NCBI RefSeq assembly: GCF_030546575.1 | Contig: NZ_JAUOTN010000007.1 | Location: forward strand, 186,001 to 250,000 | Length of the DNA stretch: 64,000 bases | From: Pontibacter coccineus | GTDB lineage: Bacteria > Bacteroidota > Bacteroidia > Cytophagales > Hymenobacteraceae | Direction: 5' to 3' | Part shown: piece after piece, positions 21,499-29,397 of the stretch | How the letters are laid out: the number at the start of each line of letters is the position of its first letter | Numbering within the stretch: position 1 is the stretch's first letter | Notes under the pieces: generated by a model | Database searches by the model: none | What the model saw: only the letters and a program-made list of their open reading frames with translations | Told to the model about the DNA's origin: nothing | Made by a program: the position numbers and the translations under genes

Positions 21499-24240
21499 AT
21501 GAGAAAACTCTTCGCAGTAGTTGCAGTCAGCCTCCTGACATTCAGCAACGTTTTTGCACAGGCCTACATGGACAGCAAGCTCCGGGCTGCCATTAAAGAC
21601 AAAACCAGCCTCGTACAGGTGGTAGTAACTTTCAAAGGTGAAAGTGCCCCTTCGCTGCTTGACCTATCCGCACTCACGCAGGCTGGTATCACCAAAGGCC
21701 TCACGCTTAAATCGCTGCCTATCGCCGGTGTGCTGGCTACAGGCTTGCAGGTAGAACTCCTCTCCAAAAGCCCCCGTGTGCTCTCGCTATACCTGAACGA
21801 ATCGCTTCGATACGAAAGTAACGCAGCCACCGCCCTGACCGGGGTAGACAAGCTGCGCACCGAGCCGATTTTCATGAGCCGTAACGGTGGACTGCCGCTC
21901 ACCGGCAAGGGGGTAGGCGTTGTGGTGAATGACAGTGGTGTGGACGGAACGCACCCTGACCTGCAGTTCGGTCGCAACCTGAAGCAAAACGTCACAGCGG
22001 CTACCAACCTCAATGCCGTGTCCTCGCTGCTGCCCTACCTGATTCTGGAGAATGTGCCGAACACGGATGCCACTGGCGGCCATGGTACGCATGTGGCAGG
22101 TATAGTAGGCGGCACCGGACAGGCTTCGCAAGGCTTGTATGAAGGAGTGGCTCCGGGTGCTGACCTGATCGGTTACGGCTCCGGTGCGGCCCTGCTGCTG
22201 CTCGATGTGCTCTCCGGCTTTGACTACGCCATCACCAACCAGGCTCGCTACAACATCCGCGTGATCACCAACTCATTCGGCACCACCAGCGACACCGGCA
22301 CTGACGTGAACCCGGCCGACCCGATTACGCTGGCCACCAAGCGCTGCGTGGACCGCAACATTGTGGTTGTGTTTTCGGCAGGCAACTCAGGCCCGGGATC
22401 CGGCACCATGACGGGACAGTACAAAAAAGCGCCGTGGGTAATTGCCGTGGCGGCTGGCGACAAGTCAGGTCGTCTGGCGGACTTCTCTTCACGAGGAATC
22501 AAGAACAAGGGCGGTTCTTTCACGCTGGATGGCAAGACCTATACCTGGGAAGACCGTCCGACCGTGACCTCTCCGGGTGTGGACATCATCGCGGCCCGTG
22601 TGATAGCACCGGTATCATCGCTTTCCATTGACAAGGATGCTACGGAACTGGATCCTGCGCACGTGCCTTACTACACTCACATGAGCGGCACCTCCATGGC
22701 GGCCCCGCATGTGGCAGGTATAGTGGCCCTGCTATTAGAGGCCAATCCGACCCTGACGCCTTACCAGGTAAAGGAAATACTGCAGCAGACTGCTACCAAC
22801 ATACCGAACCGTGAGAAGTGGGAGGCAGGAGCAGGCTATGTGAATGCTTACGCTGCCGTAGACAGAGTTTATCGTTCGTCGGCTCCTTACGGATCTACCC
22901 TGAACATGAACCGCACTTTCCGCAGCAGCGTGAACACGAACAACGTGGTGGAGAACTTCACGATAGACTACAACCCTGCCACTGCCGCCACCAACGACTA
23001 TACCTTCCAGGTGGCAGAGGGCACCACGGCGATCGAAGCGAAGATCAAAACAACAGGACTGCTGGGTGAAACAGGCAACCCTGTAAACCTGGCGCTTATC
23101 TCCCCATCCGGAGCCGAAACCCGCTCGGGCATACCGGTACTTTTTGCGCTGAGCTATGACCGTGGTGTGGCAGTGGCCTCACCGGAGCCGGGTACCTGGA
23201 CGGTGCGCATCTCCGGTTTGAACGGAGCCGCTTTCCCGGAGCAGATCAACGGTGCCGTGAACATGATGACGGCAGCCGGCACCTCCGGGCTAAATGATAT
23301 AGCTGGTCACCCGGCCGAAGCCTCGATCATGCTGGCTGTGAGTGCCCGCCTGGCCGACGGTCTGAGTGGCGGCAGCTTCAAGCCGGATGAGTTGCTCAAG
23401 CGTATTGACATGGCTGACTACCTGATGATGGGTGAAGGCATACGCCAAAACCTGCCAGCAAATGGCGCCTATACCCTGACCGATGTGAAAGAGCGCAATC
23501 TGATCGCAGAGTCGGTAACAGCTATGGGTGCTGCCCTGCGTGATCAACTGCATAAGCAAAACGGCATTATGCTGGCGGCGGCCCCGGGCAAATTCAACCC
23601 GAATGGCAAAGTGAACCGCGCTGAAGTAGCTTACTCGCTCGTACAAGCCCTTGGCTTACAGGCCTATGCGCTGGAGCGCAACGGCAAAACGCCTACCGTG
23701 GAGTACAATGGCAAGAGCTACCCGATAACAGATGCCGCCACTATACCTGCCGGTCTGGAAGGTTATGTGAGCGTGGCGCTGGAGCTGAACATGATCAATG
23801 CCTTCTTCACAGCGACCCAAGGCCCGTATGATCTGAAGCCAGTGCTGCATGCCAGTTTCAAACCTTTGCAGGATGTGACACGCGCTGACTTTGCCGTGAT
23901 CGTAACCCGCACGCACGGGCTGTGGAACAGCGGAGAGCAGCCACTTGCCGCAGAAGGCACCTCCAACCTGGCTATTTCAGCAGAAGGTAAACTGGTAAGC
24001 TATCCGAATCCATTCACAGAGGTGACCACCATCCGTTACGCTGTGGAGCAGGAAGGCCCTGTAACTGTAGAAGTGTTTGACATACTGGGCAAGAAAGTGC
24101 GCACGCTGGTGTCAGAAAACAAGACGGCCGGAGAGCATCAGGTCGACTTCCGAGCCGGCACTCTGCCTGCCGGTACCTACATCTACAAAGTGGAAGCAGG
24201 CCAGCGGGTATACTCCAACAAGATGCTGCTGGCTAAATAA
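21499..24240 (+). CDS. Secreted subtilisin-like serine protease with T9SS sorting domain
   Basis: This 913-residue precursor begins with a signal peptide (MRKLFAVVAVSLLTFSNVFA). The S8 catalytic triad is complete: D145 (NDSGVDGTHPDL), H195 (GHGTHVAGI) and S399 (GTSMAAPHVAG), with the oxyanion asparagine in FSAGNSGPG. The segment from about 600 to 800 contains SLH-like stretches (FKPDELLKRIDMADYLM, FNPNGKVNRAEVAYSLV, DVTRADFAVIV). The last 80 residues form a type A C-terminal sorting domain (YPNPFTEVTTIRY, GTYIYKVEAG). The enzyme should be exported by Sec, then by type IX secretion, and anchored or released at the cell surface. Role: probably extracellular protein digestion. It is transcribed alone and ends at a strong terminator. 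Confidence 0.95.
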   Translation: MRKLFAVVAVSLLTFSNVFAQAYMDSKLRAAIKDKTSLVQVVVTFKGESAPSLLDLSALTQAGITKGLTLKSLPIAGVLATGLQVELLSKSPRVLSLYLNESLRYESNAATALTGVDKLRTEPIFMSRNGGLPLTGKGVGVVVNDSGVDGTHPDLQFGRNLKQNVTAATNLNAVSSLLPYLILENVPNTDATGGHGTHVAGIVGGTGQASQGLYEGVAPGADLIGYGSGAALLLLDVLSGFDYAITNQARYNIRVITNSFGTTSDTGTDVNPADPITLATKRCVDRNIVVVFSAGNSGPGSGTMTGQYKKAPWVIAVAAGDKSGRLADFSSRGIKNKGGSFTLDGKTYTWEDRPTVTSPGVDIIAARVIAPVSSLSIDKDATELDPAHVPYYTHMSGTSMAAPHVAGIVALLLEANPTLTPYQVKEILQQTATNIPNREKWEAGAGYVNAYAAVDRVYRSSAPYGSTLNMNRTFRSSVNTNNVVENFTIDYNPATAATNDYTFQVAEGTTAIEAKIKTTGLLGETGNPVNLALISPSGAETRSGIPVLFALSYDRGVAVASPEPGTWTVRISGLNGAAFPEQINGAVNMMTAAGTSGLNDIAGHPAEASIMLAVSARLADGLSGGSFKPDELLKRIDMADYLMMGEGIRQNLPANGAYTLTDVKERNLIAESVTAMGAALRDQLHKQNGIMLAAAPGKFNPNGKVNRAEVAYSLVQALGLQAYALERNGKTPTVEYNGKSYPITDAATIPAGLEGYVSVALELNMINAFFTATQGPYDLKPVLHASFKPLQDVTRADFAVIVTRTHGLWNSGEQPLAAEGTSNLAISAEGKLVSYPNPFTEVTTIRYAVEQEGPVTVEVFDILGKKVRTLVSENKTAGEHQVDFRAGTLPAGTYIYKVEAGQRVYSNKMLLAK

Positions 24241-24255
24241 CGCCCCGCACATCTG

Positions 24256-24299
24256 CTAACAAAAGAGGCTCTCCTGATTGGGAGAGCCTCTTTTGTTAG
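24256..24299. terminator. Strong terminator after the protease gene
   Basis: Perfect 19-bp arms CTAACAAAAGAGGCTCTCC and its complement surround a 6-base loop; the right arm ends in TTTTGTTAG. Confidence 0.85.
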
Positions 24300-24576
24300 G
24301 GTGGAGTCAGTTGCCCGGAAATTAACTGTATCACTTTGGCTGTGTTATAAGTATATTGTACTTAAGCTTTTTCGGGCGTACAGCCACTTGTGGCTTTCTT
24401 GGTGATTTTACATCATGGTGCCAGCCGCTCGAAAACAGCACACAAGCAGTAGAACGGGCGATACTTCCAATTTGGTTGTATTTCGCTGTTCACTGCTTTT
24501 ATTTTAAATCATAGCAGAGCATTGGGCAGTTTTACAACAAGACTCTGAAGAAATATAAAACAAGTAACATTTAAAT

Positions 24577-26223
24577 ATGAAAGCATACAGCAAGTGGTAT
24601 CATCCGTACGAGATCAATGAGAAGTATCAGAAGCGCGTGGCCTATTTTAGCATGGAGTTCGGTATACACCAGGCGCTCAAGACCTACTCAGGGGGCCTGG
24701 GTTTCCTGGCCGGTTCGCACATGCGCAGCGCGCACGACCTGCGGCAGAACATGATCGGCATCGGGATACTTTGGAAGTACGGCTACTACGACCAGACCCG
24801 CAACGATGACCAGACCATGCGGGTGCAGTTTCAGAAGAAGTACTATACCTACCTGGAAGATTCCGGCATTATGGTAACCGTAAACGTGAACGGCCACCCG
24901 GTAAAGGTGAAAGCCCTAGTGCTGCGCCCTGAAGTGTTTGGCACGGTGCCTATGTATTTCCTGACCACCAATATTCCGGAGAATGATCACCTGGCACGCA
25001 CCATCACCTTCCATTTGTATGACAGGGAACCGTCAACCCGTATCGCCCAGAGCATTGTGCTGGGTATAGCCGGTGCCAAAGTAGTAGAGGAACTGGGCGG
25101 AGCCGACATTTACCACATGAACGAAGGGCACGCCCTGCCACTGGCCTTTTACCTGCAAGAGAAATTCGGGAACGCGGAGGAGGTACGAAAGCGTGTAGTG
25201 TTTACGACCCATACCCCCGAAAAAGCCGGTAATGAAGTGCACGACATCCATCTGCTCAACAAAATGTCTTTCTTCAACAAAAGCTCACTGGAAGAGGCCC
25301 GCCACATGACCGGCATGCATGGTAACTTCTTTGACTATACCCTGTCTGCCTTACGGATCGCCCGGATAGCCAACGGCGTATCGCAACTGCATGGCCAGGT
25401 GGCGCGCGACATGTGGTACGAGAACGAAAACGTGTGCGAGATCAAGGCCATCACCAATGCGCAGAACGCCCGCTTCTGGATGGACAGCACCATGCGGCAG
25501 GCATTGGAGCGCGACGACACCCAGGCCCTGGTACAGCGTAAGGCTGACATGAAACAGGACCTATTCGAATTGGTGGCTGACCAGACCGGTAAACTTTTCC
25601 GGAAGGATGTGCTCACTGTGGTTTGGGCCCGCCGCTTTGCCGCCTACAAGCGAGCTGACTTGCTGGTGCATGATATCGAACGCTTTTTTGAAATGATTTC
25701 CAATAAGTCGCAGCCTGTGCAGGTAATCTGGGCCGGTAAGCCTTACCCTTTTGACGAGGGAGCTGTAAGTGTGTTCAACAGCCTGGTGAACCTCTCGTAT
25801 CAACGCAAAAATTTCGCGGTACTGACTGGCTATGAAATTGGCTTGTCCCGGAAGCTGAAACAGGGGTCTGACATTTGGCTGAACACACCACGTCGTCCGC
25901 GCGAAGCCTCAGGAACCAGCGGTATGACCGCCGCCATGAATGGAGCCGTGAACCTTTCGGTGCTGGACGGCTGGCTGCCGGAGTTTGCCCGACACGGTGA
26001 GAACAGTTTTGTGCTGCCGGTGGTAGACACCAGCCTGCCTGATTCGATGCAGGACGAGATCGATCACAAAAACCTGATGAGCATCCTGGAGAATGATGTG
26101 ATACCGACCTACTACAAGGACAGGGGCAAATGGATGAATATCGTGAAGCAGAGCATGCGGGATGTGATGCCGTTCTTCGACTCAGACCGGATGGCGCATC
26201 AGTATTACGAGCAGATGTATTAA
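24577..26223 (+). CDS. Alpha-glucan phosphorylase family protein (GT35, short form)
   Basis: The 548-residue protein matches the short alpha-glucan phosphorylases: VAYFSMEFGIHQALKTYSGG near the N-terminus, YHMNEGHALPLAF near 185, TTHTPEKAGNEVH near 215, WARRFAAYKR near 350, and EASGTSGMTAAMNGAVNLS near 445. Family members release glucose 1-phosphate from glycogen with pyridoxal phosphate bound to a lysine in the GTSGMK motif. Here that position is T451 (codon ACC, read directly). The cofactor lysine is therefore absent, and the protein may be a non-phosphorolytic transferase, use another mechanism, or be regulatory. I believe related Bacteroidota sequences share this change, but cannot check. 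It is a single-gene unit. Confidence 0.85.
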   Translation: MKAYSKWYHPYEINEKYQKRVAYFSMEFGIHQALKTYSGGLGFLAGSHMRSAHDLRQNMIGIGILWKYGYYDQTRNDDQTMRVQFQKKYYTYLEDSGIMVTVNVNGHPVKVKALVLRPEVFGTVPMYFLTTNIPENDHLARTITFHLYDREPSTRIAQSIVLGIAGAKVVEELGGADIYHMNEGHALPLAFYLQEKFGNAEEVRKRVVFTTHTPEKAGNEVHDIHLLNKMSFFNKSSLEEARHMTGMHGNFFDYTLSALRIARIANGVSQLHGQVARDMWYENENVCEIKAITNAQNARFWMDSTMRQALERDDTQALVQRKADMKQDLFELVADQTGKLFRKDVLTVVWARRFAAYKRADLLVHDIERFFEMISNKSQPVQVIWAGKPYPFDEGAVSVFNSLVNLSYQRKNFAVLTGYEIGLSRKLKQGSDIWLNTPRRPREASGTSGMTAAMNGAVNLSVLDGWLPEFARHGENSFVLPVVDTSLPDSMQDEIDHKNLMSILENDVIPTYYKDRGKWMNIVKQSMRDVMPFFDSDRMAHQYYEQMY

Positions 26224-26251
26224 CGCTGCGCTTAATGAGTAATGATGAATG

Positions 26252-26306
26252 AATAAAAGGCGAAGCGAAATGGATAATCAATATCCATTTCGCTTCGCCT
26301 TTTATT
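26252..26306. terminator. Bidirectional terminator with 25-bp perfect arms
   Basis: Arms 26252-26276 and 26282-26306 are exact complements around ATCAA. The stem separates the converging phosphorylase and M28 peptidase genes. Confidence 0.85.
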
Positions 26307-26332
26307 AACTATTACTTTTTACTCATTATTCA

Positions 26333-27985
26333 TTACTCCTTCTCTCTTCCAAAGCGACTTCCAAAGAAATCACCTGGCTTCCAGCTGGGGCGCTCGGTTG
26401 CATTCGCTATCTGGAAGCTGATCAGGAAATTCAGCTGCACGTACTTTTTGCCGGCATCGAAATCGAAGGTACTGGTAACCTCGTCCTGCGGCAGGTGGTA
26501 GTGCACCTTGCGCCATTGCTCCACTTGCTTGTTCAGGTTGTTTTGTCCGTCTTTGGTCTTGTTGCCATACTTGATGTGCAGGGCAGGTATACCCTGCATC
26601 ACAAAGCTGTACTGGTCGCTTCGGATAAAGCGCATCTGCTCCGGCTCCGGGTCTTCCTCCACCGTCATACCCAAATGATGCGCGGCAGCAGCCACTTCGT
26701 TCTCCAAAGTAGAGTGGTTTGCGCCCAGCCCCACCACCGATAAAAGCGGTGCGATAATGGTCGGCATATCGGTGTTGATGTTAGCTACGATCTGCTCTAC
26801 AGGCACAGTCGGGTAGCGGGCGAAGTAGGCGGAGCCCAACAGTCCCATTTCCTCGGCAGTCACCATCACCAGGAGAATAGAACGCTTCGGTTTTTCTTGC
26901 AGTCTGGAGTAGATCTTCCCGATCTCGAGCACACTGGCCACGCCGGAGGCATTGTCGTGAGCACCGTTGTAGATGGAGTCGCCGTTTACGGCACGACCTA
27001 TGCCTACGTGGTCGAGGTGGGCGCTGTGCACTACGTATTCATTTTTCAGCTGCGGATCAGCACCGGTGATCTTGCCGATCACGTTGTGGCTCTCAAAATC
27101 GTTGTAGTGGGAGGTATAGCGGGCGCGCAGGGTATGGGCGAGTGGGGCAGAGGCGGGCTTGCCTTGCTTCAGTTGGTCTCCCAATTTGGCCATTTCTATA
27201 CCTGTTCCTTTCAGCAGCTGTTCAAAAGTAGCGGCGTTGACGTTGGCCAGCACGCGGATTTTATCCGATACATAGTTGCGTGACACGGCTACCTTTCCGT
27301 TCGGACCCATTACACTGTACGTGCCGCGCTCCAGGTTGGCAACACCGGCTTTTGGATTGTCCGTTGCCACAATGACGCCCAAGGCACCTTTTTCGGCCGC
27401 GATTTTCAGTACCGTCATCATATCGCGGCTGTAGGCCGACACGGTGGAAGGGAAGCTGGCAGGGGCACCGCGCATCACCACCACAATTTTGCCGGTCACG
27501 TCTATACCTGCGTAATCATCATAACCCAAATCAGGGGCGCTGATGCCGTAGCCGGCAAACACAAGCGGAGCTTCTACGCTCACCTCCGGCTCTTCGGCGT
27601 GCGGGTATACCGAGAAGTCTTTGTTATAAGTCAGTTGTAGCTCTGAGCCCATCGAATCGGCAAGGGTCATACTGGCCTCTTTGCCGGGGAATGATTGGCG
27701 CAGGCGCACCAGCTGCAAATAGGTGCCGTCCTCGCCACCGGGTTCTATACCTGCTTTTTTGTAATGCTCCACCACATAGTCCACGGCCATCTGGTAGCCC
27801 TCTGTGCCAGGCTTACGGCCCAGCAGACGGTCATCAGCTAGGTAGTTGATGTGGGCTTTTATATCGTTTGGCTTTACTTTTTTAAGCGATTTTTCAACCG
27901 GTTTGTCAAGTGTCAGCTTTTGGGCGGAGGCACTCCCTTGCAGCAAAAGACCGCAGGAAAGGGCTAGGAAGAGGAAGCGTTTCAT
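26333..27985 (-). CDS. Secreted M28 family metallopeptidase with PA domain
   Basis: This 550-residue precursor has a signal peptide (MKRFLFLALSCGLLLQGSASA). An inserted protease-associated domain (about 130-260, with GYDDYAGIDVTGKIVVVMRG) is followed by the M28 catalytic core. Zinc ligands can be read as H in SAHLDHVG, D in NGAHDNASGV, E-E in TAEEMGLLGS, and H in PALHIKYGN. These enzymes are di-zinc aminopeptidases acting in the periplasm or outside. The C-terminus has no sorting domain, so a periplasmic or outer-membrane location is likely. It is transcribed alone, converging on the phosphorylase gene. Confidence 0.93.
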   Translation of the reverse strand: MKRFLFLALSCGLLLQGSASAQKLTLDKPVEKSLKKVKPNDIKAHINYLADDRLLGRKPGTEGYQMAVDYVVEHYKKAGIEPGGEDGTYLQLVRLRQSFPGKEASMTLADSMGSELQLTYNKDFSVYPHAEEPEVSVEAPLVFAGYGISAPDLGYDDYAGIDVTGKIVVVMRGAPASFPSTVSAYSRDMMTVLKIAAEKGALGVIVATDNPKAGVANLERGTYSVMGPNGKVAVSRNYVSDKIRVLANVNAATFEQLLKGTGIEMAKLGDQLKQGKPASAPLAHTLRARYTSHYNDFESHNVIGKITGADPQLKNEYVVHSAHLDHVGIGRAVNGDSIYNGAHDNASGVASVLEIGKIYSRLQEKPKRSILLVMVTAEEMGLLGSAYFARYPTVPVEQIVANINTDMPTIIAPLLSVVGLGANHSTLENEVAAAAHHLGMTVEEDPEPEQMRFIRSDQYSFVMQGIPALHIKYGNKTKDGQNNLNKQVEQWRKVHYHLPQDEVTSTFDFDAGKKYVQLNFLISFQIANATERPSWKPGDFFGSRFGREKE

Positions 27986-28084
27986 TCAGATCAGTTTGGT
28001 TTAGTCACCAAATATAAGGGAAATGTAGGTATAGCGCCTCGCCTATACCTGAACAACAGGTATAGGTCAGGGCTTTGGGGATCG

Positions 28085-28177
28085 TTATTTGCGAGATTTC
28101 TTTCGCTCTGCCCACCTCAGGTATAAGGTCAGCATGGTTAACAAGGTCAGGAAGAGCAGTAGGCTTAGGATCTTCAT
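28085..28177 (-). CDS. Candidate 30-residue single-helix membrane peptide
   Basis: An ATG at 28177 opens a frame of 30 codons: MKILSLLLFLTLLTML, then TLYLRWAERKKSRK. One membrane helix is followed by a strongly basic tail, the typical form of a bitopic small protein or of a respiratory or assembly subunit. It lies downstream of the 210-residue gene on the same strand, 40 bases from its stop. It could also be chance; the strict hydrophobic-then-basic pattern is the argument. Confidence 0.4.
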   Translation of the reverse strand: MKILSLLLFLTLLTMLTLYLRWAERKKSRK

Positions 28178-28217
28178 ACCGCAGGATTTACTGTTTCAGG
28201 TATACGTATACCCTATT

Positions 28218-28850
28218 TTATTCGACTTTCGCTTCTTTCTGATGCACCAGGTAGCTGGTGAGTTTGTCCCACTGCAGTCCCTGAAATCCGGCCCAGCCAC
28301 CTTCTGCTATCAGTGTATTCAGCATGGAGCGGGCACCGGACTCCTCCCCCTTGTTGTTGATGTATTCGTCCCTGCCAATCTCGGAGGCAATCAGTGTGGT
28401 GCCTTGCAGCTCCACCCGGAAAGTACTGCTGGCTTCTTTGGTGAAAAAGTGCTTTGTCACCGCCTCCTCATCAGCCGGCGGATTGGGCTTTTCGCTGGGG
28501 TGTACCGTAAACTCAGCCAGCTTGTCTTCAATGCGGATGCCGGATACATTTACCCAGTTTTCTACATTGGAGGCCGGCAGCGTGATCTTTACGAAGTAGC
28601 CGATATCAGGCATTTCCGCCGTAGTTTTCTGTCCCCGCGCATCGTGCAGCTCGAAAGTGGAGTTAATGCCCTCCAGCTGCGACCAGAGGTTCACGTTGAA
28701 AAGCTTTTTCTTTGATTCCTCGAAGGCCGCCTGTGCGCTGGCCACATCCGGGTAGTCCTGTTCGTTCCGGTAGCGCTTGTCTTTTGACTCTTCGCCCCTC
28801 AGTACCTTTACTTCTTCTTTTACTTTATTTACGATCTTCTTAATGCCCAT
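28218..28850 (-). CDS. Uncharacterised cytoplasmic protein, 210 residues
   Basis: The family is not recognised. The N-terminus is a charged helix (MGIKKIVNKVKEEVKVLRG) followed by a mixed soluble domain with no signal peptide or membrane segment. Regular alternation (FELHDARGQ, YFVKITLPASNVENWVNV, AEFTVHPSE) suggests a beta-rich fold. It is followed by the candidate 30-residue membrane peptide gene. No enzymatic motif is visible. Confidence 0.7.
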   Translation of the reverse strand: MGIKKIVNKVKEEVKVLRGEESKDKRYRNEQDYPDVASAQAAFEESKKKLFNVNLWSQLEGINSTFELHDARGQKTTAEMPDIGYFVKITLPASNVENWVNVSGIRIEDKLAEFTVHPSEKPNPPADEEAVTKHFFTKEASSTFRVELQGTTLIASEIGRDEYINNKGEESGARSMLNTLIAEGGWAGFQGLQWDKLTSYLVHQKEAKVE

Positions 28851-28939
28851 ATTGTCTCGTTTTGGTTAGATATCTGAATTAAAGGTATACGTTATACCGG
28901 TGGGACGGTGGGGGACGTCTATTTCATTCTGTCAAATTT

Positions 28940-29207
28940 TCCCCTTGAGGACAGGCCGGGTTCATTCTCCTTTTTTGTCATCCCGGAGGGATCTTGAGGG
29001 TCAGTGGCGAGGGCTTACCCTTTCTTCCAGGATCGTAGACTGAATGACCGCAGGGTGTAGGTCTGTTTTCTAAGATTGAAAATCCCTGATCCCGATTGGG
29101 CAAGCATCTTAACTTCATAATTTACACCCCTATTGACCAGGGGTCACAAGTTCCGAATTCGCGTTCTCACTTGCCCTCAAGGGGATGGTTTGCGATAGAA
29201 CTTAACG
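28940..29207. repeat. Dispersed repeat element, copy 1 (MITE-like)
   Basis: The element is bounded by TCCCCTTGAGG (28940-28950) and its complement CCTCAAGGGGA (29175-29185). Its right third (29124-29207, from ACACCCCT to CTTAACG) closely matches 56727-56807. It lies in a 540-base gap without genes. Confidence 0.55.
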
Positions 29208-29332
29208 GCACTGCGGTGTAGCGGTGGGCATGTCTTTCAACGGATGCTTAACCAGTTAGGATAGTAGCTGAGAATGAAGCAGCCCTCGAAACAGAGGAGA
29301 GCATCCGCGCGGTTGATCGCACGAATACCTTT

Positions 29333-29373
29333 AAAAAAAGAACAGCACCGTCCGCATAGCGGGCAGTGCTGTT
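29333..29373 (-). terminator. Terminator of the large secreted dehydrogenase gene
   Basis: The minus strand gives AACAGCAC...GTGCTGTT followed by CTTTTTTTA. It lies 25 bases past the stop codon. Confidence 0.75.
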
Positions 29374-29397
29374 CGATAGTTACGATTCTACCGGGAA

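Noticed and set aside
24705-24900. Other possible lysines for PLP in the GT35-like protein
   Set aside because: N-terminal lysines such as in ALKTYSGG are part of another conserved motif and are not at the cofactor position known in the family.
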